From Methylocapsa aurea (GTDB taxonomy: Bacteria > Pseudomonadota > Alphaproteobacteria > Rhizobiales > Beijerinckiaceae): 64,000 bases of DNA. Made by a program: the position numbers and the translations under genes. This document shows positions 45,227 to 53,734 of the stretch, one piece after another. The DNA is taken from contig NZ_KN050805.1 of assembly GCF_000746085.1 (NCBI RefSeq), positions 124,001 through 188,000 of the forward strand, in the 5' to 3' direction. Position 1 is the first letter of the stretch. Each line of letters begins with the position of its first letter. The notes under the pieces were generated by a model that was not told the DNA's origin, did no database searches, and saw only the letters and a list, made by a program, of their open reading frames with translations.

Positions 45227-46837
45227 ATGGCTGGCAAGACCCCATACCTTATAAACCGGCAAGGAAACTTTTGGGCGCGCATCGTCGTCCCAAAGGAGCT
45301 TCGCGCGATCATCGGCAAAACCGAATTGCGCGAAGCTCTCGGCCCAAACCGCCCCGAAGCGATTAAGAACCTTCACGCGGCGCTTGTCGGATTCCATGCG
45401 CAGCTTGACGACGCGCGTCGTCAAATTCCAAACGCCCCAATTCCAGAGAAAAAGCGCGGCGATTCCATTCGCGCCCTAGCGCGGGCACATTATGAGCAAG
45501 AGCTTGCGCACGATGAATTATCTCGGCGCAATTACCTTCGCGGCGTCGTTTCGCCGAAGGAATTAAACGGCGTCCTGCCACGCGACCCGTATCTCAGAAA
45601 TTTGAAAGTGGTCGCATCCAGCGGTTTCACTGGCGAATCTCTCGACATTGAATTTGTCGCGGCGACAATCGGTTGGGCTATCGATCAGTTCAACGTCGAG
45701 GGTAGGACGACGCCCGAACGCGGTTCGCCCGAATGGTTAAGCTTAGCGCGGACCCTTGCGGCGATTCAGGTCGAATCGCTAGAGCGCAGCAAAGAGCGCG
45801 ACGAAGGCAAACTCGACGGCAAGCCTTACCATCCGATATTAACCGACGCACCCGATGAACCGCAGGAAGCTGAACCCGTATCGATCAATGGGCTTTTCGA
45901 CGCATATATCAAAGAATTGGCGCGATCTGGTAAGGGCGCTGTCGCCGCGAAGCGCTGGGCACCCGCTTTCACCGATCTGGTTAAATTCGTCGGGCATGAC
46001 GACGCCACACGCCTGACAAAGAAAAATATAGTCGATTGGAAAGATCGCCTCCTAGAATCGAAAAGTCCGAAAACGGTCCGCGACACCGCCTTAGCTGCAC
46101 TTAAGGCTGTACTCGCCTTCGCGGCTGAAAACGACAAGATCGCTGAAAACGTCGCCGCTGGCGTCAAAGTCAGGTTCACCGCGCCAAAGCTCAACCGCTC
46201 CAAAGGATTCACGCCAGACGAAGCCGCAGTGGTTTTAAAGGCCGCTCTGGCGCACGTACCCAAGCCTTCAGACAATCCCCAAACCCGCGAAGGTCCGCAT
46301 CTAACGGCGGCTAAGAAATGGGTTCCTTGGATTTGCGCACACTCTGGCGCGCGCGTCGCGGAGATCACCCAACTACGGAAAGAGGACATTCGCGCGCAAG
46401 ACGGCGTTCAATTTATCAGGATCACGCCCGAAGCTGGTTCGGTAAAAACGGGCAAATATCGCGACGTGCCGATTCATCCGCAATTGATCGAACTTGGATT
46501 CCTGACCTTCGTCGAGGACGCCGCAGATGGTCCGCTTTTTTACGCGACCAAGACCCGCACCGGAACGACGCACCCGTCAAAGACTGTCGCGGGCAGAATC
46601 AGCCAATGGCTGAAATCTTTGAACGTTGTTCCGCCAGAAGTAGACCCCTCGCATGGCTGGCGGCATCGGTTCAAAACGGTCGGACGCGAAGCAGGCATAG
46701 ACCCGAGAGTCCTGGACGCAATCCAAGGTCACGCGGCGCGCACGGCTGGCGACAACTATGGCGACGTAAGTCTGAAGGCGTCTATGCTCGCTATCGGCAA
46801 GCTTCCGTCGATCGATTTGGCTGATTCAGATGGATAA
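45227..46837 (+). CDS. int: Tyrosine-type site-specific recombinase (integrase)
   Basis: 536-aa integrase. An N-terminal DUF6538-like segment (TPYLINRQGNFWARIVVPKELR) leads to a SAM-like core-binding domain (residues 225-320) and the catalytic domain with R in HSGARVAEITQLRKED, H-x-x-R in HGWRHRFKT, H in IQGHAARTAGDNYGD and the nucleophile Tyr in the same block. It lies next to attL and reads into the element. It is homologous to the integrase starting at 62565. The ATG at 45227 fits family N-termini better than the GTG at 45203. Confidence 0.95.
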   Translation: MAGKTPYLINRQGNFWARIVVPKELRAIIGKTELREALGPNRPEAIKNLHAALVGFHAQLDDARRQIPNAPIPEKKRGDSIRALARAHYEQELAHDELSRRNYLRGVVSPKELNGVLPRDPYLRNLKVVASSGFTGESLDIEFVAATIGWAIDQFNVEGRTTPERGSPEWLSLARTLAAIQVESLERSKERDEGKLDGKPYHPILTDAPDEPQEAEPVSINGLFDAYIKELARSGKGAVAAKRWAPAFTDLVKFVGHDDATRLTKKNIVDWKDRLLESKSPKTVRDTALAALKAVLAFAAENDKIAENVAAGVKVRFTAPKLNRSKGFTPDEAAVVLKAALAHVPKPSDNPQTREGPHLTAAKKWVPWICAHSGARVAEITQLRKEDIRAQDGVQFIRITPEAGSVKTGKYRDVPIHPQLIELGFLTFVEDAADGPLFYATKTRTGTTHPSKTVAGRISQWLKSLNVVPPEVDPSHGWRHRFKTVGREAGIDPRVLDAIQGHAARTAGDNYGDVSLKASMLAIGKLPSIDLADSDG

Positions 46838-46946
46838 TCTGTAATCCACTAAAAGCTAATCACACAACTACCTAAAATAGTTGTATATTAAGTGTATTTT
46901 AATGGTATACTTATGTCATAGCAATTGACATTGGTATATTCATTTT
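46838..46946 (+). promoter_or_regulatory. AT-rich intergenic region between integrase and portal genes
   Basis: Very AT-rich 109 bases with a 7-bp inverted repeat (ACAACTA/TAGTTGT, 46864-46884), which may end int transcription. TATTAAGTG and TATACTTATG, then TTGACATTGGTATATT, offer several promoter-like boxes, but none has a proper 16-18 base spacing that I can defend. It presumably carries the promoter of the structural operon. Confidence 0.4.
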
Positions 46947-48200
46947 ATGGCATTCTGGAATAGCTGGTTTGAAAAGAAGAGTTCTGGCATTAGTTCGCCA
47001 GAACCTTGGCTTTTCGATCTATTTGGCTCTGCTACGGCATTATCTGGCGAACTTGTTTCGCCTTACGCTGCATTGAAGTGTACCGCCGTCTCTTGTGCGG
47101 TCAGAGCTATTTCCGAAGCGGTTGGCCAGCTTCCAATTCATCTTTACTCCAAAGACGACAACGGCGCTAAGTCCCGCGCCACAAGTCATCCGCTCTATAA
47201 TATCCTGAACAAATCGGTAAACGACTTCACGTCCTGCCAAGAATTCCAAGAGCAAATGGTTCGCGACGCGCTTCTGTTTGGGAATGGCTACGCTCATATC
47301 AATCGCGTGAATGGCAAGGTAGTCGAGCTAACCCGGCTTCGCCCTGAAGCTTGTTCGGTCTTTGAGGATCAAATTACAGGCGAGCCTGTTTACCGCCTGA
47401 CGACGAACGGCACGAACGAATGTCGCGAACTTCCTTATCGCGACGTCTTCCATCTGAAAGCACCGGTTGGCGCATTTCTCTATCGTGGCGAAAGCGTCGT
47501 TATGCAGGCGCGTGAGGCTATCGGCTTGGCGCTGGCGCTAGAAGCCCATGCGGCGCGTCTCTTCGCGTCTGGCGGACGTCCTAGCGGCGTCCTTACATTT
47601 CCCGGCAAACTAACCGCCGACGCCGCATTGCGCATTCGCAACAGTTGGCAAGCCTCGCACGCTGGCGCGAATTCAGGCCGCACGGCGCTCTTGGAAGAAG
47701 GCGCAGCTTTCCAAGCTCTAAGCTTCAACAGTGTTGATTCCCAATATATTCAAATCAGGGAGTTCGCCATTGCGGAAATCGCCCGCGCCTTCCGCGTCGC
47801 GCCAATTCTGCTTCAGGACTTGGGCCGCGCGAACTTCAAGAATTCCGAAGAGATCGCGCAACAGTTCGTCAACTTCACGTTGATTCCTTGGGTTCGCCGC
47901 ATCGAATCTGAAATCTATTTGAAGTTGATCGAACCTCCTGAACGCGATCAGCTACATGCGGAATTCTGCTTAGACGATTTGCTCAAAGCCGACCTCTTCC
48001 AGCGCGCCCAAGCCTACCAAATTTTCATTCAATCGCGGATTTTGAATCCGAACGAAATTCGCGAGCTGGAGAACAGAGCGCCATACGAAGGCGGCGATGC
48101 GTTCATCAATCCGAACACTACCAGCGGCAACAATCCAGACGTCGCTGTAGAGGCCGCCGAACCCGGCAAACCGCCTGAAGCTTCGGAGCCTAGCTTATGA
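46947..48200 (+). CDS. Phage portal protein (HK97 family)
   Basis: 417-aa portal that forms the dodecameric DNA channel of the head. AALKCTAVSCAVRAISEAVGQLPIHLYSK, HPLYNILNKSVNDFTSCQEF and REFAIAEIARAFRVAPILLQDLGRANFKNSEE are hallmark segments. The last 30 residues are Pro/Glu-rich. It starts the structural operon; its stop overlaps the next start (ATGA). Confidence 0.94.
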   Translation: MAFWNSWFEKKSSGISSPEPWLFDLFGSATALSGELVSPYAALKCTAVSCAVRAISEAVGQLPIHLYSKDDNGAKSRATSHPLYNILNKSVNDFTSCQEFQEQMVRDALLFGNGYAHINRVNGKVVELTRLRPEACSVFEDQITGEPVYRLTTNGTNECRELPYRDVFHLKAPVGAFLYRGESVVMQAREAIGLALALEAHAARLFASGGRPSGVLTFPGKLTADAALRIRNSWQASHAGANSGRTALLEEGAAFQALSFNSVDSQYIQIREFAIAEIARAFRVAPILLQDLGRANFKNSEEIAQQFVNFTLIPWVRRIESEIYLKLIEPPERDQLHAEFCLDDLLKADLFQRAQAYQIFIQSRILNPNEIRELENRAPYEGGDAFINPNTTSGNNPDVAVEAAEPGKPPEASEPSL

Positions 48201-48541
48201 CAACGGACACCCGCCTGACGGCCTTCTTTGGCGATCTTGAACACGATTTTCAGATCACGCCAGCGTTGATCCCCGAACTAGAGCGCGTCACGGAATCAGG
48301 CATCGGTTCGCTTTGCAGGCGCTTATTCAACGGCGACTTCCGCCACGCGGATATGATCGAAACCATCCGCCTCGGACTCATTGGCGGCGGCGCTAATCCG
48401 CAACAAGCCTCTCTCCTTGTGAAGGCTTACGCGCTCAATCGCCCGCTTGATGAAACGCTTCCCCTGGCAATCGATATCCTAAGCGTGCTCTGGTTCGGCA
48501 ATGGCAACAAAACGAATGAAAATTTAGATGAACAAGCTTGA
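48197..48541 (+). CDS. GTA-gp10-like tail assembly chaperone-type protein (PF11836-like)
   Basis: 114-aa protein. FGDLEHDFQITPALIPELERVTESGIGSLCRRLFNGDF and MIETIRLGLIGGGANPQQASLLVKAYALNRPLDETLPLAIDILSVLWFG match the gene transfer agent gp10/Phage_TAC_11 family, a small tail-assembly chaperone type. Its location between the portal and the protease-capsid gene is unusual; in GTA-like clusters it normally sits beside tail genes. Start and stop overlap the neighbouring genes. Confidence 0.72.
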   Translation: MTTDTRLTAFFGDLEHDFQITPALIPELERVTESGIGSLCRRLFNGDFRHADMIETIRLGLIGGGANPQQASLLVKAYALNRPLDETLPLAIDILSVLWFGNGNKTNENLDEQA

Positions 48542-50105
48542 ATTCAAATCAGCTCTCTCCGTATCGGATGAAGGTGAAATCAGCGGGATTGCTTGGGTCT
48601 TTGATACGCCTGATCGAACCGGCGACATCATTACAAAAGGAGCCTTCTCTACCGCGCCTTCAAGGCTTCCTATTTTATGGTCGCATGATCAGCGCGAAGT
48701 ACTTGGCGTATGGAACTCAGTGCGCGAAACGGCGCAGGGTTTGGAAGTCAAAGGCCGACTCCTAGTTAATGACGTTCAACGCGCGGCGGAGATTCACGCC
48801 CTCGTCAAATCCGGCGCAGTGCAAGGCCTCTCCATTGGCTTCAGCGTTCAAAAGGCTACGTCGCGTCCGCGCGGCGGGCGTACAATTTACAAAACCGATT
48901 TGCAAGAAATCTCCATTGTCAGCGTTCCCGCACATCCGAACGCGCAAATTCTCACTGTTAAGGAAAACATTTTGGAACACGAAGATAATAACGCGCCGGA
49001 TTATGCGGCGCTTGAAACCAAATTCAACGAACTCGAGACCAAGTTCAACAGCGTCAACATTCTGACCAATCGCCTCGACAAAATCGAGACGCGCCTAAAT
49101 CGCCCCGGAACGGGCAATGTCGAAACCAAAGACAACGCTGGCGAGAGCGAAACCAAAGCGTTTGACAATTTTATGCGGCTTGGGGTCGAACGTATGCCGC
49201 AGATCGAGACCAAGGCTCTTATCTCCAGCACGAATTCGGCAGGGGGGTTTACTGTTCCACCCGCGTACCTTGCAGAGATCACCAAGCAGCTTGTTCTCTA
49301 CTCTTCGGTTCGTTCCCTCGCGCGCGTTACAAGTGTCGGCACGACTCCCGTCCTACTTCCGAAGCGCACCGGAACCACGACTGTTTCGTGGGTTGACGAG
49401 GGTTCGCCTTCGCCAAGCACGCAGCAGACCTATGATCGCCAGAGCTTCGATATCTTCGAAATGGGGGCGCATTGTGACGTGTCGAACCGCCTTCTCGAAG
49501 ATTCCATGTTCAACCTTGAATCTGAAATCGCAATGGATTTAGGCCAGCAATTCGGACTTTCTGAATCCGCCGCTTTCATCGGCGGCAACGGAATCGGAAA
49601 ACCGGCTGGAATTATCGGCAACGCTTCGATTCCCTTCACGCCCGGTCTTAACAGCCTGACTTTTATTACGCCCGGACTCTTGATCGAAATGTTCTACAGC
49701 CTACCTACCTTCTACGCGAAGAATGCGGTTTGGACCATGTCGCGCGGAATGATGGGTTACATTCGCGGTCTCGTGAACGGCCTTGAACAGTTCCTTTGGC
49801 AGGATTCCACTGGCGGGCTTGCTGGCGGACAACCGGCAATGTTGCTCGGCCGCCCAATCATCGAAATGCCGGAACTTCCGCACCACCAGAACGGCGATGG
49901 TTCGCCGCTCGCTATCGGCACGATTCCGATTATCTTCGGCGACTGGCAGGCGGGGTTCCGCATCTTCGACCGTGTTGGCGTTTCGATCATGCGGGATCCG
50001 TTCTCCCAGGCAACGGATGGTCTTGTACGTTTTCATGCCCGTAGGCGTGTTGGCGGCGCTGTGAGCCTGCCGGAAGCCTTCCGATTCCTGAAAATCGCCG
50101 CGTAA
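48528..50105 (+). CDS. Prohead protease-major capsid fusion protein (HK97 type)
   Basis: 525-aa protein with two parts. Residues 1-150 are an S78 prohead protease: catalytic His53 in LWSHDQREVLG, Ser102 in QGLSIGFSV, and the block LQEISIVSVPAHPNA. Residues 155-190 form a coiled coil (ETKFNELETKF, LDKIETRLN) like the HK97 delta (scaffold) domain. Residues 215-525 are the HK97 capsid (SAGGFTVPPAYLAEI, VSWVDEGSPSPS, GPVSLPEAFRF-type C-terminus AVSLPEAFRFLKI). Such fusions occur in some phages and are probably self-cleaved. The sequence is continuous, so it is not a frameshift artefact. Confidence 0.93.
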   Translation: MNKLEFKSALSVSDEGEISGIAWVFDTPDRTGDIITKGAFSTAPSRLPILWSHDQREVLGVWNSVRETAQGLEVKGRLLVNDVQRAAEIHALVKSGAVQGLSIGFSVQKATSRPRGGRTIYKTDLQEISIVSVPAHPNAQILTVKENILEHEDNNAPDYAALETKFNELETKFNSVNILTNRLDKIETRLNRPGTGNVETKDNAGESETKAFDNFMRLGVERMPQIETKALISSTNSAGGFTVPPAYLAEITKQLVLYSSVRSLARVTSVGTTPVLLPKRTGTTTVSWVDEGSPSPSTQQTYDRQSFDIFEMGAHCDVSNRLLEDSMFNLESEIAMDLGQQFGLSESAAFIGGNGIGKPAGIIGNASIPFTPGLNSLTFITPGLLIEMFYSLPTFYAKNAVWTMSRGMMGYIRGLVNGLEQFLWQDSTGGLAGGQPAMLLGRPIIEMPELPHHQNGDGSPLAIGTIPIIFGDWQAGFRIFDRVGVSIMRDPFSQATDGLVRFHARRRVGGAVSLPEAFRFLKIAA

Positions 50106-50115
50106 TTCAACCCAC

Positions 50116-50147
50116 AAAGAGCCTGACCGATTAAGTCAGGCTCTTTT
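50116..50147 (+). terminator. Rho-independent terminator after the capsid gene
   Basis: AAAGAGCCTGAC and GTCAGGCTCTTTT form a 12-bp stem with a seven-base loop followed by a T-run, 11 bases after the capsid stop codon. It would uncouple the abundant capsid message from the tail and connector genes. Confidence 0.85.
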
Positions 50148-50176
50148 CATCAATTTTCATATAAGGCATTGTTTTT

Positions 50177-50674
50177 ATGAGTATTTCTGCAACAGCACAT
50201 ACAAAATTGTACGTTTCTACCGAGTCTTACCCTGTCGGGTCAGCCTCTAGTAACCTTATTCTCACGAATTACACGACTGGCGTTGCCTGGAACGCTGTTG
50301 GAAACATCGAATCCATCGGCGAATTCGGCGACTCTGCAAGCGTCGTCAAGTTCGAGACGATCGAATCAGGCCGCGTTGAAAAGCTTAAAGGCATCGCCGA
50401 TGCTGGGACGCTCACACTGGAATGCGCCCATGATCCTAGCGACGTTGGCCAAACGGAACTTCGCGAAGCCGCAACTGAAACTGTTCAGCGCGCCTTCAAA
50501 GTTGTTCTCCCCGATCCCCTGAACGCGACTGGTACGGGCACGACTTACTACTTCCGTGGTCTTGTAATGTCGGCGCGGACCAAGCTAGGCAAGGCTTCCG
50601 ACGTTATCATCCAGTCGTTCGAAACCGAGGTTAATACCGCTGTTCTCTTGGTTGCTGCGACGGCGGGCGCGTAA
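50177..50674 (+). CDS. Phage major tail (tail tube) protein
   Basis: 165-aa protein. The pattern SIGEFGDSASVVKFETIESGRVEKLKGIADAGTLTLECAHDPSDVGQ is that of tail tube proteins of the lambda gpV/HK97 gp6 type (a beta-rich fold). The C-terminus FRGLVMSARTKLG fits too. It follows the capsid terminator, preceded by an AT-rich segment with likely promoter content. Confidence 0.82.
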   Translation: MSISATAHTKLYVSTESYPVGSASSNLILTNYTTGVAWNAVGNIESIGEFGDSASVVKFETIESGRVEKLKGIADAGTLTLECAHDPSDVGQTELREAATETVQRAFKVVLPDPLNATGTGTTYYFRGLVMSARTKLGKASDVIIQSFETEVNTAVLLVAATAGA

Positions 50675-50678
50675 GACC

Positions 50679-51266
50679 ATGACTCTGGCGGCAGACGAGA
50701 TCATTTTAACAATCGACAATAGCGAAATCCGTCTTCGCCCGACGCTTCGCGCGGCGATGCGCCTCGAACAAAAATACAATGGCTTCGACAAATTGCTTGA
50801 AGCCATTGCCGACGAAAATCTGTCAGTCATGGCGGACATTATCCGCGCGACTGCTACCGGCTATACGAGCATTCCAGATCTAATCGAGGAAATCGGGCTT
50901 CACCCTCTTCGCGTCGGAATCAACCATCTGGTTCCGCCGCTTATTTCCCTCGCTTTTCAGCTTGCCGGTTTTGACGAAGATTCGAAACCTGAGTCTGAAA
51001 GCAAATCGCGAGTCACATTCGCCGAGCACCACAAGAAACTTTTCCAAATTGGAACCGGGTGGCTCGGCTGGACACCAGAAACGACCTGGAACGCGACCCC
51101 TTCGGAAATCATCGAGGCTTATAACGGTCGCGTCGATTTGCTGAAAGCTATCTTCGGAGCAAGCGAAGAGGAAAAGCCGAACGTTGATCTAGCGACGCAA
51201 GCCCGAGTCGCCCTGGCGCGCTTCCCGATGCAAATCGTCACGCCCGAAGAGGTTGCGGCAGCATAA
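50679..51266 (+). CDS. Putative tail assembly chaperone
   Basis: 195-aa protein located directly after the tail tube gene, as gpG-type chaperones are. LTIDNSEIRLRPTLRAAMRLEQKYNGFDKLLEAI is characteristic of N-terminal domains of phage tail assembly chaperones. The C-terminal half (LGWTPETTWNATPSEIIEAYNGRVDLLKAIFG) resembles the proteins encoded between tail tube and tape measure. The stop overlaps the HNH start (TAATG). No frameshift product is obvious. Confidence 0.7.
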   Translation: MTLAADEIILTIDNSEIRLRPTLRAAMRLEQKYNGFDKLLEAIADENLSVMADIIRATATGYTSIPDLIEEIGLHPLRVGINHLVPPLISLAFQLAGFDEDSKPESESKSRVTFAEHHKKLFQIGTGWLGWTPETTWNATPSEIIEAYNGRVDLLKAIFGASEEEKPNVDLATQARVALARFPMQIVTPEEVAAA

Positions 51267-51613
51267 TGCCGGTTCGCGCGCCTAGAATTTGCTCTTGCGG
51301 AAACATCGTTCCATCAAACGAGCGTTGCGCCTGCCAGATCAAGCGCGACCAAGAGCGTAAATATCGGTTCGACCAAACAAGACCAAATGCCCGCAAGCGC
51401 GGATATACGGCGGAATGGACAAAGGAAGCCAAAGCTTTTCTCAAGGCTAATCCGAACTGTCGGAAATGCGGCGAGCCTGCCAGCGTTGTAGATCACATTC
51501 AACCACATCGCGGCAACATGCGGCTGTTTTGGAACAAAGCCAATTGGCAACCGCTCTGCACCCACTGCCACAACGTAACGAAACAATCCGAGGAAAAGCG
51601 CCTTGGCATTTAG
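51266..51613 (+). CDS. HNH endonuclease
   Basis: 115-aa protein. Two zinc-binding pairs (NCRKCGEP, LCTHCHN) frame the HNH catalytic core VVDHIQPHRGNMRLFWNKANWQPLCTHCHNVTKQ. The N-terminus carries another CSCG/CACQ pair. HNH proteins of this size are often encoded near the terminase of HK97-like phages, where they act in packaging; here it lies instead between tail-type genes, 2.8 kb before TerS. A homing-type role is also possible. Confidence 0.88.
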   Translation: MPVRAPRICSCGNIVPSNERCACQIKRDQERKYRFDQTRPNARKRGYTAEWTKEAKAFLKANPNCRKCGEPASVVDHIQPHRGNMRLFWNKANWQPLCTHCHNVTKQSEEKRLGI

Positions 51614-51920
51614 TCAGAACGTCATCCTGCCGCCTAACTCGACTTGGATAGACATCGGCCCAGGACCACTCAAAATCGAGGGCAATAGTCGCGTAATGTA
51701 TTTTGTCTCGGACGATTTCCCGACCGTAACGCATGGCCCCTTTGTCGGCCTCGGAACGCTGGAAGAAATCTCGAACGCCGCGAACCACATTTGGGTGAAA
51801 AACACAGCCAAATGCTACGTGGAACTTTTCATCGTAGCACCCTCAATAATTGTTATCCCGCCTTCCAACAATCCAAACGAAGGACTTGGAATGTTATTCA
51901 CCTTTGGTGTCGAGTTTTAA
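51603..51920 (+). CDS. Unrecognised phage structural-region protein
   Basis: 105-aa protein that starts with TTG, inside the last codons of the HNH gene, with GAGGAAAAG upstream. Rich in beta-forming and Pro residues (VILPPNSTWIDIGPGPLKIEG, YFVSDDFPTVTHGPFVGLGTL) with no recognised domain. It is embedded in the tail gene run, so a virion role is likely, but this is inferred from position only. Confidence 0.5.
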   Translation: MAFSQNVILPPNSTWIDIGPGPLKIEGNSRVMYFVSDDFPTVTHGPFVGLGTLEEISNAANHIWVKNTAKCYVELFIVAPSIIVIPPSNNPNEGLGMLFTFGVEF

Positions 51921-51922
51921 TA

Positions 51923-52273
51923 ATGCCAATCCAGACCTTCAATCCGCCAGTAAAGCCAAGCGCCGGACTCAGATCAAAACCGGAAATCAAAATCGCCAAA
52001 GCATCCTTCGGCGACGGCTATACGCAATCATCCCCGGATGGAATCAACTATGTTCGCCAAGTAGTTGAACTTACTTGGGACGTCTTAACCGCAAGCCAAG
52101 CAAGCTCAATAACAACATTCTTTTCATCGCAAGGCGGTTATTTGTCTTTTCTTTATCAAATCCCTGGCGATTCTATGCAAATAAAGTATACTTGTGACGA
52201 TTGGAGCGACACGCATCTTTCAAACGGTCTACACAAGATTACCGCAACCTTCAGACAAAGTTTTAATCTTTAA
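51923..52273 (+). CDS. Phage minor tail protein M-like
   Basis: 116-aa protein. FGDGYTQSSPDGINYVRQVVELTWDVLTASQASSITTFFSSQGGYLSFLYQIPGD and the ending HKITATFRQSFNL match the phage minor tail protein family (lambda gpM type, PF05939), which links tube and tail tip. It is the only tail-tip-proximal protein recognisable in the element. The ATG at 51923 follows the previous stop directly; the next gene starts in its stop (TAATG). Confidence 0.85.
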   Translation: MPIQTFNPPVKPSAGLRSKPEIKIAKASFGDGYTQSSPDGINYVRQVVELTWDVLTASQASSITTFFSSQGGYLSFLYQIPGDSMQIKYTCDDWSDTHLSNGLHKITATFRQSFNL

Positions 52274-52989
52274 TGACAACGAACGAAACGGAACAAAAGT
52301 ATCAGCTTCGCGCCCTATGGACTGCGGTTATTACCCAAGCCTTCGACGATTCTAAGTATATAGGCGTAGATAAGCGCGCAATCCTAGATCGATCCGAAGC
52401 AAGAGCTTGGCTAACAGGTCACTCAAAAGACTTCCTAGACGCCTGCTCCCTCGCGGAAGTAGACCCGGATTATATCAGAAAGAACGCCCGCGACGTAATT
52501 GAACAAGCGAAGCGCGACGAAGTTACAAAAACACCTCGCAAACGCGGTCTCTCACCTAATGAGAGATTCTTTGAGCATGACGGCAAAACTCTAAACATTA
52601 TACAATGGGCAGACTTAGCAGGTATTTCGTACACGACAATGCTACTGCGATTAAAGCAGGGTTACACAATCTCACATATCCTTGATCTTTATTTGTATAA
52701 GACGATACGAGACAAAAGAGCAGCTAAGACGCTTATAGAACATGACGGAAAGTCTCAGAGCATTTCAAACTGGTCAAAAGATCTAAAGATGGGTCGGCGT
52801 ACTTTAGAGAGGTACATTAGCCAAGGCTTATCTATTAAAGAGATCCTTGAGCTTAGGAAGATTGAAAGTAAAGCGAAGAACCCGAACCTGTTGCATAAAA
52901 GAAACACCAAGGCCGGGGGTAGGTCGGAAGTTATTGATATTATTAAGGAACCGGCGGCGGATGGTTCGCTCTATATTTTTTCGATTTAG
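52273..52989 (+). CDS. Protein with tandem helix-turn-helix-like modules (phage moron-type)
   Basis: 238-aa protein, clearly AT-richer than its neighbours. Two copies of a ~35-residue module, EHDGKTLNIIQWADLAGIS...LKQGYTISHIL (about 101-136) and EHDGKSQSISNWSKDLKMG...ISQGLSIKEIL (about 156-191), show the 'GKxxxIxxWAxxxG(I/M)...L/I xxGxS' pattern common in phage-encoded DNA-binding modules. The N-terminal 90 residues are unrecognised. It separates the minor tail and connector genes and is probably a late-gained accessory gene; regulation of the late operon is possible but speculative. Confidence 0.55.
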   Translation: MTTNETEQKYQLRALWTAVITQAFDDSKYIGVDKRAILDRSEARAWLTGHSKDFLDACSLAEVDPDYIRKNARDVIEQAKRDEVTKTPRKRGLSPNERFFEHDGKTLNIIQWADLAGISYTTMLLRLKQGYTISHILDLYLYKTIRDKRAAKTLIEHDGKSQSISNWSKDLKMGRRTLERYISQGLSIKEILELRKIESKAKNPNLLHKRNTKAGGRSEVIDIIKEPAADGSLYIFSI

Positions 52990-53035
52990 GATTTCAACAT
53001 ATGCACATATCTTTATATACTTTTAAGGCTTTGAA

Positions 53036-53323
53036 ATGACGGATTATATCGACCTTGCTGATCTGAAAGCGCACTTGAATATCATCGGCAACGATGATGA
53101 TGAACTTCTAAACAGCAAGATCAGCGCAGCTTCCGAGTGGATTGATACATGGATTCTTCCGCTTGATCCTTTGCTACCGGTTCCCAATCCTCTTCGGGAA
53201 GCAGTTCGAAAGCTTGCGGCGGATTTCTATGAACATCGAGAGAGTTCGAACAACGAAGCAACTATCGAGACTCAATTCGACGTTTTTATACTTCTTTTGC
53301 CCTACCGGGAATTCGAATTTTAA
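53036..53323 (+). CDS. Head-tail connector protein (gp6-like)
   Basis: 95-aa protein. LADLKAHLNIIGNDDDELLNSKISAASEWIDTWI and LREAVRKLAADFYEHRES match the phage gp6-like/YqbG head-tail connector family (PF05135), which plugs the portal after packaging. The next gene starts one base after its stop codon. Confidence 0.87.
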   Translation: MTDYIDLADLKAHLNIIGNDDDELLNSKISAASEWIDTWILPLDPLLPVPNPLREAVRKLAADFYEHRESSNNEATIETQFDVFILLLPYREFEF

Positions 53324-53734
53324 ATGAGCATCGAATCTCTTCGCCAGCGTCTCGCATCCATCCCCAAAAGCGTCAGGGAAGCCGTACAGCCTGCCCTCGC
53401 CAAATCCGGCAACGAACTCGCCTCGGCAATGAAAGCCCTTGCAGCGCCCTCGCGAGACACTGGCGCTTTGATCGACTCGATTCATGTAACCTTAGGCGGG
53501 CAAACCACGCCCCCTTATTCGCAACCGGGCGGAGCTACGCTTGTTCCTGAGAACGCCATTGCGGTCACTGTTGGGGATAAGGAAGGTCGTTATTCACACC
53601 TCGTGGAATATGGGACGGCGCAAGCAGCGGCACAACCATTTTTCTGGCCTGCTTATCGCCTTCTAAAGAACCGGATCAAGCGCCGCATAACGACTTCCAT
53701 TAATAAATCCGTTCGGGAAGGCTGGACAGCGTGA
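53324..53734 (+). CDS. HK97 gp10-like tail/neck protein
   Basis: 136-aa protein. PSRDTGALIDSIHVTLGG and YSHLVEYGTAQAAAQPFFWPAYRLLKNRIKRRI are the HK97-gp10 signature (the YGT...AQPF...PAY stretch), a head-tail joining/tail completion family. Its stop overlaps the start of the following gene (GTGA). Confidence 0.9.
   Translation: MSIESLRQRLASIPKSVREAVQPALAKSGNELASAMKALAAPSRDTGALIDSIHVTLGGQTTPPYSQPGGATLVPENAIAVTVGDKEGRYSHLVEYGTAQAAAQPFFWPAYRLLKNRIKRRITTSINKSVREGWTA

Noticed and set aside
46838-46946. A precise promoter for the phage structural operon
   Set aside because: TTGACA and TATATT occur but only a few bases apart; other boxes are equally possible in this AT-rich DNA.
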